Below, piece after piece: positions 7,390 through 14,054 of a DNA stretch of 30,524 nucleotides. Both the position numbers and the translations under genes were made by a program. Positions within the stretch are counted from its first letter, which is position 1, and each line of letters begins with the position of its first letter. The notes below the pieces were generated by a model. The model saw nothing but the letters and a program-made list of their open reading frames with translations, was not told where the DNA came from and made no database searches. Source of the stretch: Desulfarculales bacterium UBA702 (GTDB lineage Bacteria; Desulfobacterota; Syntrophobacteria; Syntrophobacterales; Syntrophobacteraceae); contig DBMI01000079.1 in assembly GCA_002298165.1 (NCBI GenBank), forward strand, positions 1 to 30,524. Reading direction: 5' to 3'.

Positions 7390-7653
7390 TTATTGAGGAG
7401 AGAAAAATTTTTGTTTCTTCGTTTTCCACCGAGCCTGCGCCGCTTTCCGCGCTATCTCTTTCCTCTGCTCAGGACTGAGTTTTTCAGCCCTGGCTTTCCC
7501 GCCCTTCTTACCTCCAAGGCGGCCAAGCTCTACGGCGGCAGGGTTCTTCTGTGGTTGGTCGGATTCTGGCACCTCGGGCTTGTCTTCAGAAGTGGCCTGA
7601 TTGACAATCATGTGCGCCAGCACATTCGGGTCTTTTGGTCGTTTTGGTCTCAT
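7390..7653 (-). CDS. Small basic KGG-type protein
   Basis: An 87-aa, strongly basic protein. The N-terminus RPKDPNVLAHMIVNQAT is followed by a proline/acid-rich linker and then a conserved-looking block NPAAVELGRLGGKKGGKARA, then KLSPEQRKEIARKAAQARW and a lysine-rich tail. This resembles the KGG/stress-type repeats and small histone-H1-like tails found in many bacterial hypothetical proteins; DNA or RNA binding is plausible but unproven. Its promoter (7660-7688) lies within the right end of the transposon. The -10 box ends only six bases before the ATG and no good ribosome site is visible, so the mRNA may be leaderless. It shares a 15-bp promoter-spacer element with the transposase gene, which suggests common control. 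The 158-bp gap to the 199-aa gene shows no terminator. Confidence 0.8.
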   Translation of the reverse strand: MRPKRPKDPNVLAHMIVNQATSEDKPEVPESDQPQKNPAAVELGRLGGKKGGKARAEKLSPEQRKEIARKAAQARWKTKKQKFFSPQ

Positions 7654-7659
7654 GCCCTA

Positions 7660-7688
7660 AAGATAGCATGACCGCTCAAGCAGTTGAA
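7660..7688 (-). promoter_or_regulatory. Promoter of the 87-aa gene with 15-bp operator-like spacer
   Basis: On the minus strand: TTCAAC (7688-7683), a 17-bp spacer, TATCTT (7665-7660), six bases from the ATG. Spacer bases 7680-7666 read CTTGAGCGGTCATGC, the exact reverse complement of the 15-mer in the transposase promoter spacer, placed identically next to the -10 box. Confidence 0.6.
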
Positions 7689-7700
7689 GGGGTATGATTT

Positions 7701-7718
7701 TCAAAATGACCCACTACC
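7701..7718 (-). repeat. Right terminal inverted repeat of IS1-family element
   Basis: TCAAAATGACCCACTACC, the perfect complement of the left repeat at 3490-3507. Confidence 0.95.
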
Positions 7719-7726
7719 GAAATTCC
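7719..7726. repeat. Target site duplication, right copy
   Basis: GAAATTCC, identical to 3482-3489. It lies nine bases beyond the stop codon of the potassium channel gene. Confidence 0.9.
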
Positions 7727-7735
7727 GGTCCTGGC

Positions 7736-8785
7736 TTAATCAGCGCACCACTGGAGCGCCGGGGAGCCGTTCACGCCAAGGTCGTCGGCGAATCGGGTCA
7801 AATTTTGAACCGGGCCTATTGCAATTACTATGTCTTTTGCCTTGAAAACCTCCTGCGGGGCGGGATTAAAAATCATACTGCCGTCGTAGCGCTTTATTGC
7901 CATGATAATGAGATTGTACTTCCCGCGAATCCCTGAATCCTTGAGTTCCATTTCGACCAGTCTGGACTCAGGGGGAATGCAGATCTCCTCCATGCTGAGT
8001 TCGATACCCTCGCCCGAGAGGGCGAGTTCGAGAAAATCCGTGACCGTCGGCCGGACGATGTTGTGTGCGATGCGAATCGCCCCGATGGCATAGGGGGAAA
8101 CAATGCGGTCGGCGCCTGCCTTCGAGAGCCTTTTCTCGGAGCCCGCAGTGCTTGCCCGGGCAAATATCAGGAGGTCCTTGTTGAGGTCGCGCGCCGTTAA
8201 AACGATGAATACATTTTCCGAGTCCTTGTTCACAACCGAGATCAAACCTTTAGCACGCATGATCCCGGCATCGATCAGATTGTCCTCATCCGTTGCATCG
8301 CCGTTGAGGTGAAGAATTCTTTTCTCCCTGAGGCGCAATAAAACAGATTCCTCACTTTCTATTACCACCAGTGGGATTTTATATTTTTGGAGTTCCTGGA
8401 CGATAATCTGGCCCATTTGTCCGTAGCCGCAAACGATGTAATGTTTTTCGAGCTGATCGAGTTGTTTTTTCAATCTGCGCCTCCGATATGCTTCCAGCAG
8501 ATTGCCGTCAAGAAGTATCTGGCTGAAATAGGCCAGGGTGAACGCAACAAAACTTACGCCCATCATAATCAAAATGATAGTGAAGATGCGCCCGGTATTA
8601 TCGAGCTGCCGAACCTCCGTGAAACCTACGGTGGAGAGAGTGATAACGGTCATGTACAGGGCTTCTATAAAGGTAAAGCCCTGGAGCGCCATATAGCCAG
8701 CCGTTCCAAAGGCCATAAGAGCCGTCGTAAGTATAAGAATAATAGCTATTCTGCGCCCCGTGGCTGACTGCCAAAATTCTTTCAT
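7736..8785 (-). CDS. Potassium channel with RCK (TrkA-N/TrkA-C) regulatory domains
   Basis: A 349-aa inner-membrane ion channel subunit: TM1 about residues 12-34, pore helix and filter TLSTVGFTE at 49-57, TM2 about 66-92. A cytoplasmic RCK-N Rossmann domain follows from residue 115 (HYIVCGYGQMG; GxGxxG at 120-125), then an RCK-C domain to the end. Members form tetramers gated by ligands bound to the RCK ring. The filter reads TVGFT rather than the canonical TVGYG; the last glycine is replaced by threonine. GFxE variants exist in bacterial channels of this type, so the gene is not necessarily inactive. The ATG at 8785 has only a weak ribosome site. The transposon inserted just past its stop codon, and no terminator is seen there. 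Confidence 0.92.
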   Translation of the reverse strand: MKEFWQSATGRRIAIILILTTALMAFGTAGYMALQGFTFIEALYMTVITLSTVGFTEVRQLDNTGRIFTIILIMMGVSFVAFTLAYFSQILLDGNLLEAYRRRRLKKQLDQLEKHYIVCGYGQMGQIIVQELQKYKIPLVVIESEESVLLRLREKRILHLNGDATDEDNLIDAGIMRAKGLISVVNKDSENVFIVLTARDLNKDLLIFARASTAGSEKRLSKAGADRIVSPYAIGAIRIAHNIVRPTVTDFLELALSGEGIELSMEEICIPPESRLVEMELKDSGIRGKYNLIIMAIKRYDGSMIFNPAPQEVFKAKDIVIAIGPVQNLTRFADDLGVNGSPALQWCAD

Positions 8786-9023
8786 CAGGCGAACAGGCCC
8801 TTTTCAGTGATCATGAGAAATGGGTAAGGGTAGACCGGACGATGAATTTATACCAGGTCGGGCAAAATTTCTACACAACTCCGAGATAGTTGCGAAAAAA
8901 GGGATGCTGTTTATTTTCCCCGTGGGAACCGTTGTTGCGGGTTGCTCTTAGGTCATGCCTTTTTGAGCGCAATTTGATATTGTAGGCCATTAAATAAAAA
9001 ATGAAGTGAGGAGAATGAAATTC
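8786..9023. other. Divergent intergenic region between the K+ channel gene and sat
   Basis: Two hundred and thirty-eight bases serving as upstream region for two divergent genes. I see no convincing -35/-10 pair and no clear Rex or FNR-type palindrome here. GAGGAG at 9008-9013 is the sat ribosome binding site. Confidence 0.5.
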
Positions 9024-10298
9024 ATGAGCATTAGTGGGCATGGTGGAAAACCGATAGTTGAAAGAATCCTCGATTCTGCCGAAGCGGCCCTGGCGACCCG
9101 GGGATTGCCCCAGGTTCCCATTAGAAGCCAGATAGCAAATGAAATCATTGGCATCTGCTACGGTTTTTTTTGCCCCGTCGAGGGTTTCATGAACCGGGCA
9201 GATGTCGACTCTGTAGTTAAGAGTATGAGACTGGCAGACGGCACTGTGTGGAGCATCCCCATCGTTTTCGACATGTCGGATGCCGATATCGCCGGTTACG
9301 GAATCAAGGCCGGGTCGTCGGTCGTTCTGAGCTTCGAGGGCAATCCCATGGCCCTTTTCGAGATAGAAGACATTTTTGCCTGCGACAAAAAGGAAATGGC
9401 GCACTCCATCTACGGGACAACAGATGAGAAACACCCCGGCTGCGCCCGAACCTACAGGTACGCGGAAAAATTCCTGGGCGGGAAAATCACCCTGGTAAAC
9501 AGGCCGGTCATAAACGAGCCTTTCGGCCCTTACTTTATCCCGCCGCTTGAAATGCGAAGAAAATTCGACGAAAGGGGCTGGGAGCGTATTGTTGCCCACC
9601 AGACACGAAATGTCCCCCATACCGGTCATGAATGGCTCATGAAGGGCGCGTGGTCCCAGACCTATGGAGAACTTCCCATAGACAAACCCCTTGTAGGCGT
9701 GCTGGTAAACGCCATTATCGGCGAGAAGCGAAAGGGCGACTACATTGACGAAGCAATAATCCTGACCCAGGATGAATTGAGAAAAGCCGGTTATTTCGGC
9801 GACCACAACCACCTCACCTCTCTGACTTTCTGGGACATGAGATACGCCGGCCCGCGGGAGGCGGTCTTCCATGCCATTCTTAGAACCAACCTCGGTCTCA
9901 CGCATCACATGTTCGGGCGCGACCATGCCGGCGTGGGCACATACTACGGCCCCTATGACGCTCATAACCTGCTCGCAACCGTTCAGGACGAGATCGACAT
10001 TACACCGGTCTACTCGATGAATTGGCTCTACTGTCCGCATTGCGGCGAGGTTACATCCGAAGGCCTCTGCAACCACAGAGACGAATGGCAGAAGTTCAGC
10101 GGAAGCCTTATCAGAAGCATCGTGGATGACGGTGTAAAACCTCCCCGCCTGATCTTTCGCCCCGAAGTCTTCGATCTGGTCATGGAGTGCGCCGAAAAGT
10201 ACGGCTTCGGCTCTCCTTTCGTTACTGATGAGTACCTGGAGAAAAGGACGCCCGTTTTCTCTATCCCCCCCCTGCAGCGGCAAACCGCAAAAAATTAA
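9024..10298 (+). CDS. sat: Sulfate adenylyltransferase (ATP sulfurylase)
   Basis: Converts sulfate and ATP to adenosine phosphosulfate and pyrophosphate, the first step of dissimilatory sulfate reduction (cytoplasm). The protein is 424 aa. Seen: the nucleotide-binding QTRNVPHTGHEW (193-204, the QxRN...HxxH motif), GRDHAGVGTYYG (298-309), and a zinc motif C337-x2-C340 ... C349-x-H351 typical of sulfate reducers and archaeal homo-oligomeric enzymes. There is no APS-kinase domain. The frame opens with GTG at 9006 and also has ATG at 9015. The ATG at 9024 is chosen because GAGGAG is ten bases ahead and the protein then begins MSISGHGGKP. A small gene follows at 21 bp and then a terminator. aprBA and qmo are not adjacent, so the pathway genes are dispersed. 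Confidence 0.97.
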   Translation: MSISGHGGKPIVERILDSAEAALATRGLPQVPIRSQIANEIIGICYGFFCPVEGFMNRADVDSVVKSMRLADGTVWSIPIVFDMSDADIAGYGIKAGSSVVLSFEGNPMALFEIEDIFACDKKEMAHSIYGTTDEKHPGCARTYRYAEKFLGGKITLVNRPVINEPFGPYFIPPLEMRRKFDERGWERIVAHQTRNVPHTGHEWLMKGAWSQTYGELPIDKPLVGVLVNAIIGEKRKGDYIDEAIILTQDELRKAGYFGDHNHLTSLTFWDMRYAGPREAVFHAILRTNLGLTHHMFGRDHAGVGTYYGPYDAHNLLATVQDEIDITPVYSMNWLYCPHCGEVTSEGLCNHRDEWQKFSGSLIRSIVDDGVKPPRLIFRPEVFDLVMECAEKYGFGSPFVTDEYLEKRTPVFSIPPLQRQTAKN

Positions 10299-10319
10299 GA
10301 TACTGACGAGGAGTTGAGT

Positions 10320-10619
10320 ATGTCCGGTGGAAAATACCCGATAAATATATGGATCAACGAAGAGCGGTTTGCCAAACTGTATGAGGCCGGCCTGGCTCAC
10401 ATGGCCAAGGAGGTCATGGCTGGGCTTAAAGTTATTCACGTCTATGCCGATGATGCCCAGAAAATGACACTGCTCGAAGCCTATCCCGGTGCGAAATACG
10501 ACTCAGCGACAACCGGCAGCATCGAACTGCTGCCCCGAAAAGTAAAAGATGAAATTTTCGATCTGGTTGTCAGGAACAAAAATACCGATGTTTTGGGCGA
10601 GTTTTTAAAGGGCAGGTAG
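10320..10619 (+). CDS. Small conserved-looking protein downstream of sat
   Basis: A 99-aa soluble protein of unknown function, beginning MSGGKYPINIW. It has no cysteines, no signal peptide and no membrane segment, and shows alternating helix/strand character, including a central LKVIHVYADD stretch. The frame opens at a TTG two codons earlier, but the ATG at 10320 has AGGAG at seven bases. It follows sat by 21 bp and is closed by a terminator at 10676-10700, so sat and this gene form a two-gene transcript. Position suggests a role tied to sulfate activation, for example complex assembly or regulation, but nothing in the sequence itself shows this. Confidence 0.85.
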   Translation: MSGGKYPINIWINEERFAKLYEAGLAHMAKEVMAGLKVIHVYADDAQKMTLLEAYPGAKYDSATTGSIELLPRKVKDEIFDLVVRNKNTDVLGEFLKGR

Positions 10620-10675
10620 AATTCAAAGCCAAAACCCGCTTTTCGGTTTGAATAAGTTTTTGCAGCAAAAAAAAA

Positions 10676-10700
10676 GCCACCCGTGAGGGCGGCTTTTTTT
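10676..10700 (+). terminator. Rho-independent terminator after sat operon
   Basis: GCCACCC pairs with GGGCGGC (10687-10693) apart from one A-C mismatch, with loop GTGA, followed by seven T. An A-run (10667-10675) before the stem makes it bidirectional, so it also serves the convergent small membrane-protein gene. Confidence 0.9.
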
Positions 10701-10729
10701 ACGAATATTATTCAAGGTCGAGTGTTTGC

Positions 10730-11029
10730 TTAGCTCGTCTTGGTTTTTTCCAGTTCGGCTTTGAGTCTTTCAACTTCCTGCTTATATCTTTCGGCTTCTT
10801 CTTTCAGCCGTGTATCCGTGCCTACTGAGGGTTCCGTGGTTTCCCTGTTTTTGGGGAATGGCAGTTTTTCCTTTACTTCGTCATAGCCAAGGTATGCGGC
10901 CATGAGCCCGCCAAGCAGCAGGACAATGGGAATGGCGCCCCCGATGACCGCAAAAACGTACTGGGGCCAAATCACTATTCCCAAAAAACCAAGAAATGCA
11001 GCGGCAACACCACCCACAAAAACCTTCAT
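10730..11029 (-). CDS. Small membrane protein with C-terminal coiled coil
   Basis: A 99-aa protein. Residues about 3-20 and 25-47 are two adjacent hydrophobic helices rich in Gly, Ala and Val. A short linker leads to a heptad-like charged helix, LKEEAERYKQEVERLKAELE (about 75-94). No enzyme motif is visible; the function is unknown. The start at 11029 has AGGAGG seven bases upstream. It is transcribed alone, convergent with sat and sharing the terminator at 10676-10700. Confidence 0.8.
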   Translation of the reverse strand: MKVFVGGVAAAFLGFLGIVIWPQYVFAVIGGAIPIVLLLGGLMAAYLGYDEVKEKLPFPKNRETTEPSVGTDTRLKEEAERYKQEVERLKAELEKTKTS

Positions 11030-11483
11030 GTTCTATCCTCCTTGGAATGTCCGCAAAATGGGTATCTGTAATCCCTTGCTGTCCTTTTTCTCGAATGCAT
11101 GCGGCGAAAAGCACCGGCCCTTGCGAAAAACAGACGAAACCGATAGCATGACCCGGCTGATATTGCAAGCATAATTTGCCCAGACTCTCTGCGGATCCGC
11201 TCTGTGCGTGGGTTTTGCTAACTGCCCAATTCTCTTGTTCCCCATTTTCGCAAAAGTTGGTTCGAAGACATGGCAATCCGGCGTCAATGCTCCAGGCGCC
11301 CTTTTCTGTTGACTCTGCTCGTATCCGGTAAGTATAAATAAAGATTAAAATTTGACGGGTTTCGTTAAACTCTTCCCGCCGAAATGCCGGGCTTCGAAAC
11401 CAGATTTCGCTAAAATTCGCGACACGGAAGTTCCAGCGCCAGCAGTTGGGAATCCGGTCCGCGTGAAGGGATTTTTTCGGGTA
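11030..11483. other. Divergent intergenic region, 454 bp
   Basis: Lies between the small membrane-protein gene and the radical SAM gene. It holds one promoter candidate at 11309-11338. The reading frame of the radical SAM protein is open back to 11352 (a TTG), but those residues do not look like the conserved N-terminus. I see no RNA gene or further coding sequence. Confidence 0.5.
11309..11338 (+). promoter_or_regulatory. Promoter candidate for the radical SAM-rng-hemL cluster
   Basis: TTGACT (11309-11314), an 18-bp spacer and TATAAA (11333-11338) on the plus strand, giving a leader of about 140 bases before the ATG at 11484. Confidence 0.5.
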
Positions 11484-14054
11484 ATGTTTGATAAGCATCT
11501 AAACGGCATCGAAAAGCCGGGCCGCTATGTCGGGCTTGAACTGAATGCCTACGATAAGAGTTTTGACGATGCCGTCGTGCGGTTTGGACTTGTCTTCCCC
11601 GATGTCTATGAAATCGGCCTAAGCCATCTTGGTCTGCAACTGCTCTATCATCAACTTAACAGGACCGAAGGAGTTATGGCTGACCGGGCATACTCGCCCT
11701 GGCAAGACTACGAGGAGAAGCTGCGCGGGCTTAAAGAGCCGCTGAGGGGCATCGAGAGCGGACAGCCGCTTCGAGACTTTGACTTCCTCGGATTCAGCCT
11801 GCAATACGAGTTGAGCTATTCAAACATTCTCACTGTCCTCGATCTCTCGTCTGTCCCACTCTGTGCATCGGAGCGCACTGGAAGCGACCCTTTTGTCGTG
11901 GGTGGCGGGCCATGCGCTTTCAATCCTGAGCCGCTGGCCGATTTCTTTGATTTTTTTGTGATAGGTGAAGCCGAGCAGGTCATACCGCAGATCATCGAAG
12001 CGCACCGGCAATGGAAGGGGGCGATGAGAGGTGGCAGGGAGGATTTTCTTCGTGAAATCTCTAAAATTCCCGGAATATATGTTCCCTCCTTTTTCGATGT
12101 GCGGTATTCAGAAGACGGAAGAATTTCGGCAGTCGTTCCGCGCTATTCAGACTACACCGGTGTGGTAAAGCGGCTCATATCAGATCTCGACTCGATTTCG
12201 CCGATTCCCGAAAAGCCCCTGGTCCCGTTGATCGATATAGTTCATAATCGTCTTTCGCTTGAAATTGCGCGCGGATGCACGCGGGGATGCCGCTTTTGCC
12301 AGGCAAGCTTCATTTACCGGCCGGTGCGGGAACGCAATCCGGAATACGTATTTGATGCCGCAAAGCGGGCATTGGCGGCGAGTGGGTTCGAGGACATAGC
12401 CCTGCTCTCGTTCAGTACCGGCGACTACTGCGGCATACAGCAGCTTCTTGGGGCTCTGGTAAGGGAACTTGAGCCCCGCAAAGTTGCCGTTTCGCTGCCG
12501 TCGATGCGGGTCGGCACTCTCACCCCGGAGCTTATGGAACACGTGAAGAAGGTCCGAAAGACCGGATTCACTCTTGCACCGGAAGCCGGAAGCGAGCGGC
12601 TGAGACGTGTCATCAATAAAGGCATTTGTGATGAAGACCTGCTCTCGGCCGCTGAAACTGCTTTCGGGCTTGGCTGGCGTGTCCTGAAACTCTATTTCAT
12701 GACAGGGCTTCCCGGCGAAACCGCTGAAGACAGGGATGCCCTGGTGGACCTGTGTTATAAGGTCTGGGAGAAGGGCAAGAGGAGCAAGGGCGCGGTCAAT
12801 GTTTCAGTATCCACGTTCGTTCCGAAGGCCCAGACGCCGTTTCAGTGGGCTTCACAGCTCTCGAGGGATGAAATGGCTGGCATCCTGGGCGACTTGAAGG
12901 AACGGCTGCGAAAACCCGGAATGAAGTTGAAGTGGAATTCGACGGGCCACAGTGTTTTCGAGGCGGTTTTTGCCCGAGGGGACAGGAGGCTTGGTGTAGC
13001 GCTAAGGCGCGCCTGGGAGCTTGGCGCGCGCTTTGACGGCTGGTCAGACTGCTTCAATCAAGACATCTGGTACCGGGCCCTCGCTGAAACGGGGCTGGAT
13101 GCAAAATTTTACGCCGAACGCGAGCGGGGCTTCGATGAAATCCTGCCCTGGGACCACATATCTGCCGGGGTATCACGCGATTACCTGCTCCGGGAATTCC
13201 GGAAGGCTACAGAAGAGAAGTTCACCCCTGATTGCCGGTCCGGCGAGTGCACGGGATGCGGTGTTTGCGACAAAAGCGGGGTTTCTCCCGTTTTGCACAA
13301 ATCACCCGTTCCCGCCCTCGATGCAGTCGAGGCTCTGCCGCCCCTAGCCATCGCGGTCAAGGGAAACGGCGCGGGCGAAGGCGGGTTCCTCTACCGCGTC
13401 ATCTACTCCAAGCTTGATCGTGCACGGTTTTTCGGGCAGCTTGAAATTGCCGCGGCCTTCGATCGCGCGGTGCGGCGAGCAGGCCTTCCGGCGGCTTTCA
13501 GCAAAGGGTTCCATCCTCATGTAAAGATTTCGTTCGGCGAGGCCCTGCCCCTTGGCATGGAAACGTTAATCGCCGATGCGTTTATTACTCTGGATAAAAC
13601 TGTTGATACCGCGATGATGAAGGATCTTTTGAACCGCCATTTCGGCGGCATCATCAGGGTGAGCGACGTGAAGCGATTGGAGCGGCGTCCGGCATCGGGC
13701 CTGCCCACCCGTGCAACATACCGTGTATCGAGACTCAGCCCCTATCTGGTTAAAAGCCTTCTGCACAATTGGCAAGAGTCGGAAGGCGCCGTACTTACAA
13801 AGAAGACCAAAAAGGGCGAGTCCAGGGCCGATCTTCGCGATATCCTGCTCGATTTGCGTAAGGACGGCGAGAACTGCCTTGAAATGGAAGTATTCGAGAC
13901 CCCTCTTTTATGTTTCAGGCCCATGGCGATTTTGCAGCTTCTGGCCGGCGAATATGGTGAGGATCTCGGGGATTGCCTGGTCTGCAAGTTGGCAGCATAC
14001 CCGGCGACCAACCGGGAAGGGAGAGAGGATGTCCGCAGAGCTAATTATAAATAG
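11484..14054 (+). CDS. Radical SAM protein fused to DUF2344 domain (TIGR03960-TIGR03936 type)
   Basis: An 856-aa protein. The N-terminal part (about 1-245, with DVYEIGLSHLG) resembles the cobalamin-binding-like leader of B12-type radical SAM enzymes. The radical SAM core carries the iron-sulfur motif C265-x3-C269-x2-C272 (RGCTRGCRFCQASF). A second cysteine cluster C584-x4-C589-x2-C592-x2-C595 may bind another Fe-S centre. The last 220 residues (from about 634, FLYRVIYSKLDRARFFGQLE) are the 'radical SAM-linked' DUF2344 domain, a separate protein in many bacteria and fused here. The reaction is unknown. Families of this kind usually sit beside rng, as here (26-bp overlap), hinting at a role in rRNA or ribosome maturation. 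The ATG at 11484 is chosen because family members begin a few residues before EKPGRYVG; the ribosome site is weak. Confidence 0.92.
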   Translation: MFDKHLNGIEKPGRYVGLELNAYDKSFDDAVVRFGLVFPDVYEIGLSHLGLQLLYHQLNRTEGVMADRAYSPWQDYEEKLRGLKEPLRGIESGQPLRDFDFLGFSLQYELSYSNILTVLDLSSVPLCASERTGSDPFVVGGGPCAFNPEPLADFFDFFVIGEAEQVIPQIIEAHRQWKGAMRGGREDFLREISKIPGIYVPSFFDVRYSEDGRISAVVPRYSDYTGVVKRLISDLDSISPIPEKPLVPLIDIVHNRLSLEIARGCTRGCRFCQASFIYRPVRERNPEYVFDAAKRALAASGFEDIALLSFSTGDYCGIQQLLGALVRELEPRKVAVSLPSMRVGTLTPELMEHVKKVRKTGFTLAPEAGSERLRRVINKGICDEDLLSAAETAFGLGWRVLKLYFMTGLPGETAEDRDALVDLCYKVWEKGKRSKGAVNVSVSTFVPKAQTPFQWASQLSRDEMAGILGDLKERLRKPGMKLKWNSTGHSVFEAVFARGDRRLGVALRRAWELGARFDGWSDCFNQDIWYRALAETGLDAKFYAERERGFDEILPWDHISAGVSRDYLLREFRKATEEKFTPDCRSGECTGCGVCDKSGVSPVLHKSPVPALDAVEALPPLAIAVKGNGAGEGGFLYRVIYSKLDRARFFGQLEIAAAFDRAVRRAGLPAAFSKGFHPHVKISFGEALPLGMETLIADAFITLDKTVDTAMMKDLLNRHFGGIIRVSDVKRLERRPASGLPTRATYRVSRLSPYLVKSLLHNWQESEGAVLTKKTKKGESRADLRDILLDLRKDGENCLEMEVFETPLLCFRPMAILQLLAGEYGEDLGDCLVCKLAAYPATNREGREDVRRANYK

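Larger units (their letters stand above)
3490..7718. mobile_element. IS1-family transposon with passenger genes
   Basis: A 4229-bp element bounded by perfect 18-bp terminal inverted repeats (GGTAGTGGGTCATTTTGA at 3490-3507 and its complement at 7701-7718) and perfect 8-bp target duplications. The ends match the GGnnnTG rule for IS1-family termini, and the element carries one IS1-type DDE transposase. Beyond the transposase it holds a two-membrane-segment protein, an XRE-ImmA/IrrE protein, a 199-aa protein coupled to it, and an 87-aa KGG-type protein. The interior is visibly richer in A+T than the flanks. Perfect ends and duplications indicate a recent, probably mobile copy. It resembles the long, passenger-carrying ISMhu11 type of IS1 elements; that subgroup placement is inference from size and a single transposase ORF. 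Confidence 0.92.

Noticed and set aside
8786..9023. Rex or Fnr-type operator upstream of sat
   Set aside because: I looked for TTGTGAA/TTCACAA-like palindromes and found none convincing.
8871..10439. A 522-codon minus-strand open frame opposite sat
   Set aside because: It lies almost wholly antisense to sat, which has all its family motifs; the antisense translation has no recognisable domain.
10881..11498. A 205-codon minus-strand frame across the radical SAM upstream region
   Set aside because: It overlaps the small membrane-protein gene in another frame, has no plausible composition, and covers the start of the radical SAM gene.
13711..14028. N-terminal extension of RNase G
   Set aside because: The extension lies inside the radical SAM/DUF2344 gene in another frame; the ATG at 14029 has a strong ribosome site and the conserved N-terminus.
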